Assembly: GCA_030038755.1 (NCBI GenBank)
Contig: JASHSK010000013.1
Span: forward strand, 1-42,196
Reading direction: 5' to 3'
Origin: Gammaproteobacteria bacterium
GTDB lineage: Bacteria > Pseudomonadota > Gammaproteobacteria > Steroidobacterales > Steroidobacteraceae
Length of the DNA: 42,196 nt
Both the position numbers and the translations under genes were made by a program. This document shows, in pieces, positions 16,775-23,398 of this stretch (position 1 is its first letter; each line of letters opens with the position of its first letter). The notes beneath the pieces were generated by a model. It had not been told where the DNA came from, ran no database searches, and worked only from the letters and a program-made list of their open reading frames with translations.

Positions 16775-16780
16775 TACAGT
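16775..16780 (+). promoter_or_regulatory. -10 element for the signalling cassette
   Basis: TACAGT followed by C, about 60 bp before the ATG at 16842. It matches the TANART-C pattern of other promoters in the window and would place initiation near 16787, downstream of the ATG at 16740, favouring the later start. No -35 is evident. Confidence 0.35.
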
Positions 16781-16841
16781 CCACTGGCTACCGAGGAGTC
16801 GGCCTGCCCCCGGCCGTAAACGCCCTGGAATCTTGAGCCGC

Positions 16842-17609
16842 ATGGAACCGCGAGCGCCGCTGCCCAATTCTGCCGCCGCGCCCCGGGCACTCGTCCCGCC
16901 CGCGGTCGTGTTCCCGTCCCCAGGCACCGCGCCGCTTGCCACGCCCGTCCCGACGATCGTGACGCTGTGCGAAGACCAGGCGCTGTTGCAGGCTGTGACC
17001 GTCGCCGCCGCCGAGCAGGCGGCCGTGATCAACTCGCCGACCCCCGACCGGTTCATAGATCAACTTGTCGCAAATGGCGCCGAAGTAGCAGTGATCGATG
17101 GTACAACTGCGCCGATTGTGATGACATCGTTTCTGATAGGTCTGCGCCGGCAGTTCCCCCAGCTGCGAGTGCTGGTGGCCGGTACAGCGATGCTGTACGA
17201 GGAGCTGCGCGCGCAGATCGCCGACGGGACGGTATTCCGCTTCGCGCACAAGCCCACCTCGGCCAAGAGGCTGAAGCTGCTGCTGATGGCGGCGCTGGGT
17301 GCCCATCCGCCGGCCCCCCCGGCGGCGGACGGCGTCACCGCGCGCGCTGCCGTGCCGTCTGCGACGCCCGCGACTGCGACGCCCGCGACTGCGACGGCCC
17401 CCGGCGCCGACCCCGGCGCGACTGACACGGCATCCGCCACCGGGGCCGTCGGCGAGAGTGCGGACGAGACTCGCGAGGCGATCGCTGCGGCCCCGCGCAC
17501 GCGGCCGCGCTGGCTCTGGCCGCTGCTGTTGTGCCTCGTGACGTGCGCAGCAATGCTGGTGGGCTGGTATGCGAGCAGCCTCGCCAGCCGGTGGCGCCTG
17601 CTGCCATGA
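16842..17609 (+). CDS. Receiver-like domain protein with C-terminal membrane anchor
   Basis: A 255-aa protein, first of a three-gene signalling cassette; no named family recognised. Residues about 38-150 look like a CheY-type receiver: acidic pair E44-D45 after strand 1, a possible phospho-Asp D86 in VAVIDG, RVLVAGT with T115, and HKP with K137. An Ala/Pro/Thr/Asp-rich linker follows (about 155-215, with 15-bp DNA repeats at 17361-17390), and then a single TM segment near the C-terminus (LWPLLLCLVTCAAMLVGWYASSLA), so the protein would be tail-anchored with the receiver in the cytoplasm. The start at 16842 is chosen over 16740 because of the putative promoter between them. The stop overlaps the next gene's ATG by 4 bp (ATGA). 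Confidence 0.75.
   Translation: MEPRAPLPNSAAAPRALVPPAVVFPSPGTAPLATPVPTIVTLCEDQALLQAVTVAAAEQAAVINSPTPDRFIDQLVANGAEVAVIDGTTAPIVMTSFLIGLRRQFPQLRVLVAGTAMLYEELRAQIADGTVFRFAHKPTSAKRLKLLLMAALGAHPPAPPAADGVTARAAVPSATPATATPATATAPGADPGATDTASATGAVGESADETREAIAAAPRTRPRWLWPLLLCLVTCAAMLVGWYASSLASRWRLLP
17361..17390. repeat. Duplicated 15-bp unit in a linker
   Basis: GCGACGCCCGCGACT repeated exactly at 17361-17375 and 17376-17390, with a partial third copy. Encodes repeated ATPAT in the linker of the receiver-like membrane protein. Confidence 0.8.
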
Positions 17610-18952
17610 ATCCGCGCGTGCTGATCGTGGATGCAGAGCGCGAGCTGCGTGTCTGGCTGCGGCACCACGTGGAGATTCTCTGGCCAGACGGCACTACGCT
17701 GGAGATGGAGCCCAACGGACTGGAAGAGGCCTATGCGCGTCATTCGTCGGCGCGCAACCTGGATCTGATCCTGCTGGGCCTGAGCTGCGGCGATGATCCC
17801 GGCTTGCCGAGCACCGGCCTCGAGCCCCTGCGGCGGCTGCTGCGCTTCGAGGAAGTCCCGCCGATCGTGGTCATCGCCCGCGGCGGCAATGAGCTGACGG
17901 CGGCGCATGCCATGCGGCTCGGTGCGGTCGATTACCTGCCGCGCCGGCTGCTCAATGCGCAGCGCCTCGCCACCTCGCTACGCCTGGGGCTGCGCAGGCG
18001 GCAGCGCGCCCTGGCGCATGCACGCACGCCGCGCCGCGGACTGGACGCGCTGCATCTGGCGCTGCCGCAGTACTCGATCGTGCGCCGCCTGGGTGAATCG
18101 GCGCGCGCCGCCGTGTATCTGGCGCACAGCGTGGTGCTCGGCCGTTACGTGGCGCTGAAGGTGACCAAGCCCACGGTGGCGACGAGTGCCGAGGGCTCAC
18201 GCGAGTTCTCGCGCGAATACGCCGCCATCTCGGCGATCCGTCACCCTTCCGTGGTGGAGATCTACGACTACGGCTACCACGCGGGGCGCGAGTTCATCGC
18301 CATGGAGTATTTCCCGTGTGGTGATCTGAAGACGCGACTGCTGCAGCCGATCACCATCACCGAGAGCCTCGAGTATGCGCAGCGCATCTGCGCGGCGCTC
18401 GCCGTGATTCATGCGGCGGGCCTGGTGCATCGCGACCTCAAGCCGCCCAACGTCATGCTGCGCCAGGACGGCTCGATCGTGCTGATCGACTTCGGGCTCG
18501 CGCGCGGCGTTGCGGGTGAGACGCTCAACACCGCCGCCGGCGTGCTGCGCGGCTCGCCCTATTACATGAGTCCCGAGCAGGCCCAGGGCCTGCCCCCCGA
18601 TGCGCGCAGCGACCTCTACAGCCTCGGGGTGATCCTGTTCGAGATGCTCAGCGGCTACAAACCCTACTCCGGCAGCAGCGCGGTCGAGGTGATCCATCAG
18701 CATGTGCGCGGTCAGCGCCCCACGCTGCCGACGGAGTGCAGCGCGCTCGAGCCGCTGCTGGACCGGCTGATGGCGGCCGAGCTCTCCGGGCGCTTCCCCG
18801 ACGCGCTCAGCGCCCAGCAGGCACTGCAGGCGGCCGCGGCGGCGTTGCCCGGAGTCGCGCCCGCGGCCGGCAACGTCGAGCAGAGCCTGTCGGGCGACCC
18901 GGGCGCCTCCCCGGCCATCGCACCGCTCGACGCCGCAGTGGGCCTGCCATGA
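17606..18952 (+). CDS. Ser/Thr protein kinase with N-terminal pseudo-receiver domain
   Basis: A 448-aa cytoplasmic protein. Residues 1-130 have the receiver fold (VLIVDAERELR with D9; LDLILLGLS; AVDYLPRR), but the position of the phospho-acceptor Asp is Gly58 and the conserved Lys-Pro is replaced by Arg, so it should not be phosphorylated in the usual way. Residues about 157-430 form a eukaryotic-type kinase: K185 in ALKVTK, catalytic loop HRDLKPPNV (275-283, D277), DFG (295-297), SPE (322-324) and DLYSLGVILFEMLSG. The glycine loop RLGESARAAV keeps only its first glycine. No TM or PASTA domain is present. The ATG overlaps the upstream stop (ATGA), and the CheA-like gene follows after 19 bp. 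Confidence 0.88.
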   Translation: MNPRVLIVDAERELRVWLRHHVEILWPDGTTLEMEPNGLEEAYARHSSARNLDLILLGLSCGDDPGLPSTGLEPLRRLLRFEEVPPIVVIARGGNELTAAHAMRLGAVDYLPRRLLNAQRLATSLRLGLRRRQRALAHARTPRRGLDALHLALPQYSIVRRLGESARAAVYLAHSVVLGRYVALKVTKPTVATSAEGSREFSREYAAISAIRHPSVVEIYDYGYHAGREFIAMEYFPCGDLKTRLLQPITITESLEYAQRICAALAVIHAAGLVHRDLKPPNVMLRQDGSIVLIDFGLARGVAGETLNTAAGVLRGSPYYMSPEQAQGLPPDARSDLYSLGVILFEMLSGYKPYSGSSAVEVIHQHVRGQRPTLPTECSALEPLLDRLMAAELSGRFPDALSAQQALQAAAAALPGVAPAAGNVEQSLSGDPGASPAIAPLDAAVGLP

Positions 18953-18971
18953 ACGCCGCCATGGGACTGCC

Positions 18972-20045
18972 ATGAGTGACGTCATGGCCCGAATCCTGCC
19001 CCCATCGGTGCAGCTGGAGCTCGAGACACTGCGCGATCAGCGCGACCTGTACCGCTCGCTGCTGCTGGCAGAGCCGGCGGCGCTGGCGGCTTTCATGACA
19101 CTGGCGCTCGACACCGTGGAGCGCATCCGCAGCTCGCTGCGCACTCCGACGCGCGACTCGGCCGCCTTTCGCGGCAAGATCGAGCGGCTGCTCGATGAGC
19201 TCACGGCCCTCGGTGAGGCGCTCGTCGGGCTGCATCTACCGACCGTCGATGCGCGGCTCGCCAGTGCGCTCGCCGCGCTGCGCGAGGTCGAGAGCCGACT
19301 CGCCGCCACCGGCAACGACCTGCTACCGGCGATGGTGGTGCTCGAGGAGCTGTGCAGCCACCTCACGGTGGCGGCCGACAGCGCGGCCGTGCACGTGCCG
19401 CTCGCCAGCCATGAGCCGGCCGCGCTCGACCTGGAATCCAGTCAGCGGCGCGCGCAGCTCAAGCTCGCGACCGCGCTCGAGCAGATGGCCCAGCGCTTTG
19501 CGGCGGACCATGGCAAGCGCGTAGGTCTGGTGACCATGGGCCTGGAGGACATCCCCGAGGAGTGGACCGGCACGCTGTTCGATCTGCTCAGCCAGCTGAT
19601 GCGCAACGCCATCGAGCACGGGATCGAGGAGGCGAGCGCGCGCGCCTCGCGCACCAAGCCCGCGATCGGCACACTGGTGATCGAATTCATCGACTGCGGC
19701 GCGCACGGCTTCGAGCTCAATGTGCAGGACGACGGCGGCGGCCTCGATGGCGATGGCATCGCCGCTGCGGCCGTCCGACAAGGCCTGGTGCCGCCGGAAG
19801 CCGCGCGCACACTGGATCCGACGCGACTCGTGAATTTGATATTTCAGCCGGGGCTGTCCACGGCGGCACCCAACGGTGATGGCCGGCGCGGTCAGGGTAT
19901 GTGCATCGTGCGTGACCATGTGCACCGGCTCGGCGGCCGGCTGCAGCTGTCCACCAAGCGCGGCCAGTTCACGCGCTATCGCATCAGCCTGCCGCCGCTC
20001 GACGGGGCGGCCGACGCCGCGGCCGAACAGCAGACGCACGGCTGA
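18972..20045 (+). CDS. CheA-like histidine kinase ATPase with degenerate Hpt region
   Basis: A 357-aa protein whose C-terminal half (about 160-342) matches the ATPase domain of CheA: N-box LSQLMRNAIEHGIE (N212), G1 box VQDDGGGLDGDGI (253-262), IFQPGLSTA, G2 box RRGQGMCIVRDHVHRLGG and a last strand TRYRISLPPL. The N-terminal half is helical. Residues about 50-130 resemble an Hpt domain, but where an HxxKG phospho-His motif is expected the sequence is T78-A-L-G, with no His. There is no CheW-like domain and no TM. It is last in the cassette with the receiver-like and kinase genes, 19 bp after the kinase stop, and converges on a minus-strand gene with a 1-bp gap. Activity as an autokinase is doubtful. 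Confidence 0.82.
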   Translation: MSDVMARILPPSVQLELETLRDQRDLYRSLLLAEPAALAAFMTLALDTVERIRSSLRTPTRDSAAFRGKIERLLDELTALGEALVGLHLPTVDARLASALAALREVESRLAATGNDLLPAMVVLEELCSHLTVAADSAAVHVPLASHEPAALDLESSQRRAQLKLATALEQMAQRFAADHGKRVGLVTMGLEDIPEEWTGTLFDLLSQLMRNAIEHGIEEASARASRTKPAIGTLVIEFIDCGAHGFELNVQDDGGGLDGDGIAAAAVRQGLVPPEAARTLDPTRLVNLIFQPGLSTAAPNGDGRRGQGMCIVRDHVHRLGGRLQLSTKRGQFTRYRISLPPLDGAADAAAEQQTHG

Positions 20046-20046
20046 C

Positions 20047-20562
20047 TCATCGCTGCGTGCGCCGCAGCAGCCGCGCCGCGCCCGGCAGCCGCAGTACGCC
20101 CAGCAGCAGCGACCATCCCAGCCGCGCCGCGCGCGGCACGGGCGGTGTCGGCACCGCGCCGAAGAATGCGGCACCGGCATCGCGATGCCACTGCACCGAG
20201 CGCGCCCGCAGCTCGAAGCTCCCCTCGCGCGCCTCGATGCGGTAGGTCGTCGCGGCGGCGGCAGTGGCAGCGGTGCCAGCGGTAGCGGCGGTAGCGGCGG
20301 TAGCGGCGGTGCCAGCGGTAGCGGCGGCGGTTGTGGCGGCCGACCGGCCGGTCATCGGCGCGGGGGACGGCGCTATCTGCCGCACCCGCACGTCATGCAG
20401 CTGCGCCGGCAGCGGCACCAGCGGATCCACCACCCCGGCGAACAGCAGCTCGGTATCACCCTCACGCCGCGCAGCGCGCAGGCGCAGAGCCATCGGACCG
20501 GCGCTGCGCCGACACTCGACGACTCCGTCGAAAACCGCGAGCTCGGCAGGCAAAGTGCTCAA
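20047..20562 (-). CDS. Hypothetical protein with Ala/Thr-rich insert
   Basis: A 171-aa product with no recognised domain. The first 70 residues read as a folded beta-rich segment (ELAVFDGVVECRRSAGPMALRLRAARREGDTELLFAGVV). Residues about 72-105 are an Ala/Thr/Gly stretch encoded by tandem repeats, and the tail (TYRIEAREGSFELRARSVQWHRDAGAAFFGAVP, then a hydrophobic LGWSLLLGVLRLPGAARLL) looks coding. The start is a TTG at 20562, which is uncertain. It lies downstream of the methyltransferase gene on the same strand, after an 87-bp repeat-filled gap, and could be co-transcribed. Coding is supported by sensible amino-acid composition on both sides of the repeat. Confidence 0.55.
   Translation of the reverse strand: MSTLPAELAVFDGVVECRRSAGPMALRLRAARREGDTELLFAGVVDPLVPLPAQLHDVRVRQIAPSPAPMTGRSAATTAAATAGTAATAATAATAGTAATAAAATTYRIEAREGSFELRARSVQWHRDAGAAFFGAVPTPPVPRAARLGWSLLLGVLRLPGAARLLRRTQR
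20251..20340. repeat. 9-bp GC-rich tandem repeats
   Basis: Imperfect array of GGTAGCGGC / GGTGCCAGC 9-bp units, encoding the Ala/Thr insert of the minus-strand hypothetical protein. Being a multiple of 3, changes in copy number keep the frame. Confidence 0.75.
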
Positions 20563-20577
20563 CGGCTGGCGACCACG

Positions 20578-20648
20578 TTCAGGCCAACACCCGGGTTCAA
20601 GCCAACACCCGGGTTCAGGCCAGCGACCAGGTTCAAGCCAGGCCCCGG
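20578..20648. repeat. Four 18-bp tandem repeats
   Basis: Units beginning TTCARGCC at 20578, 20596, 20614 and 20632 (last 17 bp); the first two differ by one base and read TTCAGGCCAACACCCGGG. They fill the gap between the methyltransferase stop and the TTG start of the downstream gene. Confidence 0.85.
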
Positions 20649-20649
20649 T

Positions 20650-21231
20650 TCACGCCGCAGCGTCCAGGTCCCAGAGGGTCAGGGGCACATCGCGCTTGAG
20701 CCACATGCCGCAACCGACCGGCAGAAAGGCGCGCGACAGCTCGCGTCGATACCAGCGCCCGCTGCGCAGTCCCGGGATGCGATCGGTGCGATCCTGATCG
20801 CAATTGTCACGCCAATCCTCGATCGTCAGCGCCCCGAAGTACAACAGACCCCGACACAGGCGCGCCAGATTCGCAATCGCGCGACGTGCCTGTGTGGCGG
20901 ACAGGTACTGCAGCACGTCGTAGCAGATGACCAGATCGAAGCGCTCGCTGGTGCGAAAGGTCTCGATCGAACCCTGTCGCCACCCGTAGCGGCTGCACAG
21001 GTAGTCGCTGCACTCCAGTCCGACATAATGCGCGCGCCGCAGTGTGCGCAGCAGCGGTGCGCGCAGCATTCCCACGCCGCAGCCGGCGTCGAGTATCTTC
21101 CCCACGGGCAGGCCCAGGTACTGTACGCAGCTCGCGATCAGCCGCGCGCGCGCGCGCATCTCCGAGCGCGAGGTGACCGCGGTGCGCGGGTTGAAGTAGA
21201 AGCGCTGATAGTAGGCGTGATCGAAGGGCAT
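20650..21231 (-). CDS. Class I SAM-dependent methyltransferase
   Basis: A 193-aa methyltransferase of unknown substrate. The AdoMet-binding motif I is clear in GKILDAGCGVGMLRAPLLRTL, followed by YVGLECSDYLCSRYGW (motif II, acidic residue at the strand end) and FDLVICYDVLQYL (motif III/IV). The N-terminus MPFDHAYYQRFYFNPRTAVTS resembles small-molecule or lipid methyltransferases that carry a YY-RFY opening. It is divergent from rimO, separated by 177 bp. The C-terminus ends directly before the 18-bp repeats. No pathway partner is adjacent, so the substrate cannot be named. Confidence 0.85.
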   Translation of the reverse strand: MPFDHAYYQRFYFNPRTAVTSRSEMRARARLIASCVQYLGLPVGKILDAGCGVGMLRAPLLRTLRRAHYVGLECSDYLCSRYGWRQGSIETFRTSERFDLVICYDVLQYLSATQARRAIANLARLCRGLLYFGALTIEDWRDNCDQDRTDRIPGLRSGRWYRRELSRAFLPVGCGMWLKRDVPLTLWDLDAAA

Positions 21232-21408
21232 GAGTCGCTGCTCCTGGCGGTGCCGCCGATCGCCGGCCGGGAGATCGCCGGCTGGGGGTCGCGCACGCGG
21301 TCGGGTACTATACGCGGCCCTGCGTTCGTCGGGTCTTGCCTCGGCGGCGCCCTGGGGAAGCAGAGCTTGCCTGGCGCCTGATCTGCGGTAACCGCATCAT
21401 TGAGGTCG

Positions 21409-22785
21409 ATGGTCACCAAAGCCGCTGCCCGCTCCACCCGTCCGGCCGTGCGCACCACAGGCAGGCGCGCGCCGGCGGTGGGATTCGTCAGCCTGGGCTG
21501 TCCCAAGGCGCTGGTGGATTCGGAGCGGCTGATCACACAGCTGCGCTCGCGCGGCTATGACATCGTGTCCGGATACGAGCAGGCCGATCTGGTCGTGGTC
21601 AACACCTGCGGCTTCATCGACGCGGCCATCGATGAGTCTCTCGACGCGATCGGCGAGGCGCTCGCGCACAACGGGCGCGTCCTGGTCACCGGTTGCCTGG
21701 GCGCACAGCCACAGCGCATCCTGGAGCGCCACCCGAAGGTACTCGGCGTCACCGGGCCGCATGCCTACGAGCGCGTGATCGCCGCGATCGACGAGCACCT
21801 GCCGCAACCTCACGATCCGTTCGCCGATCTGGTGCCGCCGCAGGGGCTGCGGCTGACACCGCGGCACTACGCGTACCTCAAGATCTCCGAAGGCTGCAAC
21901 AACCGCTGCAGCTTCTGCATCATCCCGCAGCTGCGCGGTGGCCTGCAGAGCCGGCCGCTCGATGAGGTGCTGCGCGAGGCCGAGCAGCTGGTGCGCGCCG
22001 GCGTGCGTGAGCTGCTGGTGATCTCGCAGGACACCAGCGCCTACGGCGCCGATCTGCGCTACCGGCAGGTATCCTGGGAACAGCAGTCATACCGCACGAA
22101 ATTTCTCGATCTGGCACGCGCCCTCGGAACGTTCGGGGTGTGGGTACGGCTGCACTATGTGTATCCCTACCCGCACGTGGATGAGGTCGTGGCGCTGATG
22201 GGCGAGCCCGGCGTGCTGCCGTACCTGGACATCCCCTTCCAGCACGCGAGCCCGGCGGTGCTGCGGCGCATGCGCCGGCCCGCGCATGCGGAGGACACGC
22301 TGCGGCGGATCGCCGCCTGGCGGCGCGCGCAGCCCGGGCTCATCCTGCGCAGCAGCTTCATCGTCGGCTTTCCGGGCGAGACCGATGCACAGTTCGAGGA
22401 GCTGCTGGCGTGGCTCGATGAGGCGCAGCTCGATCGTGTCGGCTGCTTTCAATACTCGAACGTCGCAGGCGCCGCGGCGAATGACCTCGACGACCCGGTC
22501 CCCGCCGCGCTCAAGGAGGAGCGCTACCGGCGCTTCATGGAAAAGGCCGCGCAGATCAGCCGCGCGCGCCTCGCCGCCCGCGTGGGACAGACCTGCCGCG
22601 TGCTGGTGGATGCCATCGAGGATGGCGTGCCCATCGCGCGCAGCGCGGGCGAGGCGCCGCAGATCGATGGTGTCGTGCGGCTGCGCGCCGCGCGTGGCGG
22701 CGCGCGCCGGCCCGCGGCGGGACAGTTCGCCGAGGTGCGCATCACCGCGGCGGACACCTACGATCTGTGGGCAGAGCCGGTCTGA
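21409..22785 (+). CDS. rimO: Ribosomal protein S12 methylthiotransferase RimO
   Basis: A 458-aa radical-SAM enzyme that adds a methylthio group to the conserved Asp of ribosomal protein S12. Domains: N-terminal UPF0004 domain ([18 protein letters not shown] with cluster Cys31, VVNTCGFID), radical SAM core with CNNRCSFC (C163, C167, C170) in [20 protein letters not shown], and a C-terminal TRAM domain. The [12 protein letters not shown] opening and RGGLQSRP distinguish it from MiaB. The ATG at 21409 is preferred to a TTG at 21400; an AGG lies just upstream. Transcribed from its own region, divergent from the methyltransferase gene. Confidence 0.96.
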   Translation: MVTKAAARSTRPAVRTTGRRAPAVGFVSLGCPKALVDSERLITQLRSRGYDIVSGYEQADLVVVNTCGFIDAAIDESLDAIGEALAHNGRVLVTGCLGAQPQRILERHPKVLGVTGPHAYERVIAAIDEHLPQPHDPFADLVPPQGLRLTPRHYAYLKISEGCNNRCSFCIIPQLRGGLQSRPLDEVLREAEQLVRAGVRELLVISQDTSAYGADLRYRQVSWEQQSYRTKFLDLARALGTFGVWVRLHYVYPYPHVDEVVALMGEPGVLPYLDIPFQHASPAVLRRMRRPAHAEDTLRRIAAWRRAQPGLILRSSFIVGFPGETDAQFEELLAWLDEAQLDRVGCFQYSNVAGAAANDLDDPVPAALKEERYRRFMEKAAQISRARLAARVGQTCRVLVDAIEDGVPIARSAGEAPQIDGVVRLRAARGGARRPAAGQFAEVRITAADTYDLWAEPV

Positions 22786-22923
22786 GCGACTGCGACCGCG
22801 GCGCCTGGTACCGCCTCGCCCGCTGCCCATATCGGCCGGCACCGCGTAGCCTGCACCGCGTCGCGGAGTTGCGACCACGGTCACGGGGTCGCGGACCCTG
22901 CGGATGAATCCCTCCTGCGCCGC

Positions 22924-22929
22924 TATAAT
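22924..22929 (+). promoter_or_regulatory. Perfect -10 box just before the IorA-like start
   Basis: TATAAT followed by C, ending 7 bp before the ATG at 22937. Initiation would be expected at about 22936-22937, which would give a leaderless or nearly leaderless mRNA for the (2Fe-2S) subunit. No -35 and no Shine-Dalgarno sequence is visible between the box and the ATG. Confidence 0.5.
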
Positions 22930-22936
22930 CGAGCGG

Positions 22937-23398
22937 ATGCGGACATTCATGGTCAATGATCGCGCCGTCACGGTGGACGTGCCGGACCAGATGCCGTTGC
23001 TGTGGGTGCTGCGCGACGAGATCGGGCTGACGGGCACCAAGTACGGCTGCGGGCGCTCGCTGTGCGGTGCCTGCACGGTGACGGTCGACGGCCAGCCGGT
23101 GCGCTCCTGCGCGACGCCCGTGTCGGCTGTCGACGGCAAGGCGGTCGTGACCATCGAAGGGATCGGGGACGACAAGGTCGGCCTGGCGGTACAGGAGGCC
23201 TGGCAGCGCCTCGATGTCGTGCAGTGCGGATACTGTCAACCGGGTCAGATCGTCTCGGCCGTGGCGCTGCTGCGGGCCAATCCGCGGCCGAGCGATGCCG
23301 ACATCGATGTCGCCATGAACGGCTGCATCTGCCGTTGTGGCACGTACATGCGCATTCGCGCCGCCATCCACGAAGCGGCCAGGGCGCTGGCGGCTTGA
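22937..23398 (+). CDS. (2Fe-2S)-binding subunit of a molybdenum hydroxylase (IorA-like)
   Basis: A 153-aa small subunit carrying two [2Fe-2S] clusters. The plant-type cluster is in [13 protein letters not shown] (C38, C43, C46), and the second, xanthine-oxidase-type cluster is in [10 protein letters not shown] and CICRCGTY. Isoquinoline 1-oxidoreductase and aldehyde dehydrogenases with a two-subunit layout have this size. The ATG at 22937 ([15 protein letters not shown]) is used; an in-frame ATG at 22904 lies upstream of the promoter-like TATAAT. The stop overlaps the TTG start of the large subunit (TTGA). Electrons from substrate oxidation pass through this subunit, likely to a cytochrome. 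Confidence 0.93.
   Translation: MRTFMVNDRAVTVDVPDQMPLLWVLRDEIGLTGTKYGCGRSLCGACTVTVDGQPVRSCATPVSAVDGKAVVTIEGIGDDKVGLAVQEAWQRLDVVQCGYCQPGQIVSAVALLRANPRPSDADIDVAMNGCICRCGTYMRIRAAIHEAARALAA

Noticed and set aside
22904-22936. Upstream ATG extending the IorA-like protein by 11 residues
   Set aside because: The extension lies upstream of a perfect TATAAT box and adds residues unlike homologues; the ATG at 22937 matches the family start.
23002-23394. Open frame extending the IorB-like gene upstream by 131 codons
   Set aside because: It runs through the small-subunit gene in another frame, is rich in Arg/Gly typical of shadow frames, and would remove the Tat signal from the N-terminus.
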